Below, in pieces: positions 6,330 to 7,332 of a stretch of DNA of 7,332 nucleotides; position 1 is the stretch's first letter, and each line of letters opens with the position of its first letter. A program made the translations under genes and the position numbers. This stretch comes from Deltaproteobacteria bacterium (GTDB taxonomy: Bacteria > Bdellovibrionota > UBA1018). The notes below the pieces were generated by a model, which was given only the letters and a program-made list of their open reading frames with translations, was not told the DNA's origin and did not search any database. The DNA lies in contig JACQAU010000259.1 of NCBI GenBank assembly GCA_016194835.1, positions 1-7,332 of the forward strand, given 5' to 3'.

Positions 6330-7125
6330 CTAGTTTTCTAAAATATAAGTCAAAGGATCAACTGGCGTGCCATGTACTCTTACTTCATAATGCAAATGTG
6401 GACCAGTTGAGCGGCCAGTATTGCCTAAAAGAGCGACTACCTGCCCTCGTTTTATTTTTTGTCCTCTTTTAACGAGACATTTTTTTACATGGGCATACCA
6501 TGTTTCAAGTCCGTATCCGTGGTCAATAATCAATGTTTGACCATAACCCGGTTTTGTGTCAGAAAACAACACAATCCCAGGCTGATAAAAAGGCTTTTTT
6601 ATCGGCTAAAAGTTCATATTGGTCTTGTAAAACCTGTTCTAATCCAATGCTTTCTTGCTTTACTTTTAAAAACCAGGTGTCAAATTCCGGCTCTGCCAGG
6701 CTTTGAGATTGGTTTTCAGATTGGTCAGTAGTAGTCTTTGTAAGCTCAATGTTGGTGGATGCGTCAGGTAGTTTGATTTGTAAATTTTTATTGTCATAGG
6801 AAGCGTGATCTTCGATATTTGTAATCATCTTAAGTCTGGTAGAGAAAGTCTTAATGCGATCCAATGTGTTATCAATTGTATTCATTTTGCTTTTGTAGAG
6901 TTGTACTTGCTGGCGGAGGCGAAGGTTTTCGGTTTTAAGTTCTTTATTTAAGTGGATTTCACTCATTACGTACCAATAGTCATAGACCATCAGAAAAATA
7001 AGCACACATAAAAATAAAGCACCCAGTATGGAACCTCTAAAGAGCCAGCTAGGTACGATGATTTTCTTTACCTTTGATGTTTTCTCCGGGACTATCAAAA
7101 TAGTATAAAAACGATTAGTGTTCAT
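6330..7125 (-). pseudogene. Broken LytM-type M23 peptidase, membrane anchored; out-of-frame internal deletion
   Basis: Two overlapping frames together make a truncated envelope protein. The first (7125-6559) has a short cytoplasmic start, a membrane helix at residues 29-49 (GALFLCVLIFLMVYDYW), coiled-coil-like segments (55-100 and 150-180), and reads normally to ELLADKKAFLSA. It then enters WDCVVF and stops. The second frame, which can be read as PGIVLFSDTKPGYG from 6581 (GTG at 6572, ends 6330), continues an M23 domain with the catalytic WYAH and the GPHLHYEV motif. Missing between them is the first half of the peptidase domain (usually some 40-50 residues), including the HxxxD zinc ligands, plus one base of phase. 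Neither piece can be an active M23 metallopeptidase. Relatives cut peptidoglycan or regulate amidases. The start overlaps the PP2C stop by 11 bases; secA follows at 13 bases. A real deletion and an assembly error cannot be told apart here. Confidence 0.85.
6581..6606 (+). repeat. Palindrome at the M23 break point
   Basis: GATAAAAA (6584-6591), loop GGCT, then TTTTTATC (6596-6603) form a perfect 8-bp stem. Three more flanking pairs (one a G-T wobble) extend it to 6581-6606. It is adjacent to the frame break at about 6576-6582. It codes for ADKKAFLSA on the minus strand, so it may be partly chance in AT-rich codons, but such hairpins favour slippage deletions. Confidence 0.6.
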
Positions 7126-7332
7126 AACCTAATACCTTAATTAAAATAACAGAGACATTATCTTCGCCTCCATGTGCATTAGCTATATCAATTAAGCTTT
7201 GGTTGGCTTTGTCTAAATTATCTTCTTCAAATAAGTCTTTTTGCACGATTTCTAAAATTTGGCTATCCTCAACTTGTGCACTTAGCCCGTCTGTGCATAT
7301 TAAGAAAACATCGCCAACTGATACGTTTGTTT
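7115..7332 (-). CDS. PP2C-family protein serine/threonine phosphatase, C-terminal part
   Basis: The last 71 residues of a PP2C (PPM, Stp1-like) phosphatase; the start lies beyond the right edge. Two hallmark metal-binding motifs are present: VGDVFLICTDGLS and, near the end, HGGEDNVSVILIKV. The DG and GGxDN elements hold the aspartates that coordinate the Mn/Mg pair. Such enzymes reverse Ser/Thr phosphorylation by Hanks-type kinases in the cytoplasm. It ends in TAA at 7115-7117, inside the start of the M23 gene (11-base overlap), so the two are probably translationally coupled and lead an operon into secA. The partner kinase is not in view. This frame is short because the window cuts it. Confidence 0.92.
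   Translation of the reverse strand, partial: TNVSVGDVFLICTDGLSAQVEDSQILEIVQKDLFEEDNLDKANQSLIDIANAHGGEDNVSVILIKVLGYEH

Noticed and set aside
6559..6606. Programmed frameshift at the A6 run (GAT AAA AAA GCC) joining the two M23 frames
   Set aside because: A +1 shift would connect the frames, but the product would still lack the HxxxD half of the domain, so a shift does not explain the structure. A deletion does.
6459..6731. 90-codon plus-strand frame opposite the M23 gene
   Set aside because: Antisense to recognisable M23 and coiled-coil coding sequence; no ribosome site or motif.
1..7332. CRISPR array, insertion sequence or tRNA genes
   Set aside because: No regularly spaced repeats, no transposase or integrase frame, and no complete tRNA cloverleaf seen on either strand.

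Overview
The window is AT-rich bacterial chromosomal DNA with tightly packed housekeeping genes. The SecA, the LytM-type M23 protein lying just upstream of secA, and the PP2C phosphatase before that resemble gene sets of the former Deltaproteobacteria / Bdellovibrionota type. The SecA wording (for example VREAAWRTLGQRHYDVQ and RREVL) points the same way. This placement is an inference from remembered family sequences, not from a search; other Gram-negative lineages remain possible.

Layout from left to right. (1) Positions 1-132 hold the 5' part of a one-piece tmRNA gene (ssrA) on the minus strand, running off the left edge. It includes the whole tag reading frame, AEDNYALAA-stop. (2) Divergent from it is a plus-strand pair: a DUF167/YggU-family protein (201-503) and a 12-helix MFS exporter (508-1764). 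(3) An unrecognised 299-residue protein lies on the minus strand (1765-2664); its stop codon touches the MFS stop codon. (4) Positions 2686-3583 form a small island. A Phd/YefM antitoxin and a VapC-type PIN toxin (2845-3458, plus strand) sit between two same-orientation copies of the secA 3' end. One copy is intact inside secA (3551-3583); the other is decayed (2695-2728). (5) A minus-strand operon fills the rest: a PP2C phosphatase (C-terminal part, from the right edge to 7115), a membrane-anchored M23 protein that is broken (7125-6330), and full-length secA (6316-3542).

How the parts relate. The PP2C, M23 and secA genes are spaced or overlapped like one transcription unit. The decayed secA tail ends 21 bases before the GTG start of the 299-residue gene. 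This suggests that the gene once followed secA directly in the same operon, and that the toxin-antitoxin segment later inserted at the secA 3' end, bringing a replacement tail with it, as integrative elements do. No integrase or transposase is visible. The second notable event is an apparent out-of-frame internal deletion in the M23 gene. It removes the first half of the peptidase domain, and an 8-bp perfect palindrome lies at the break point.
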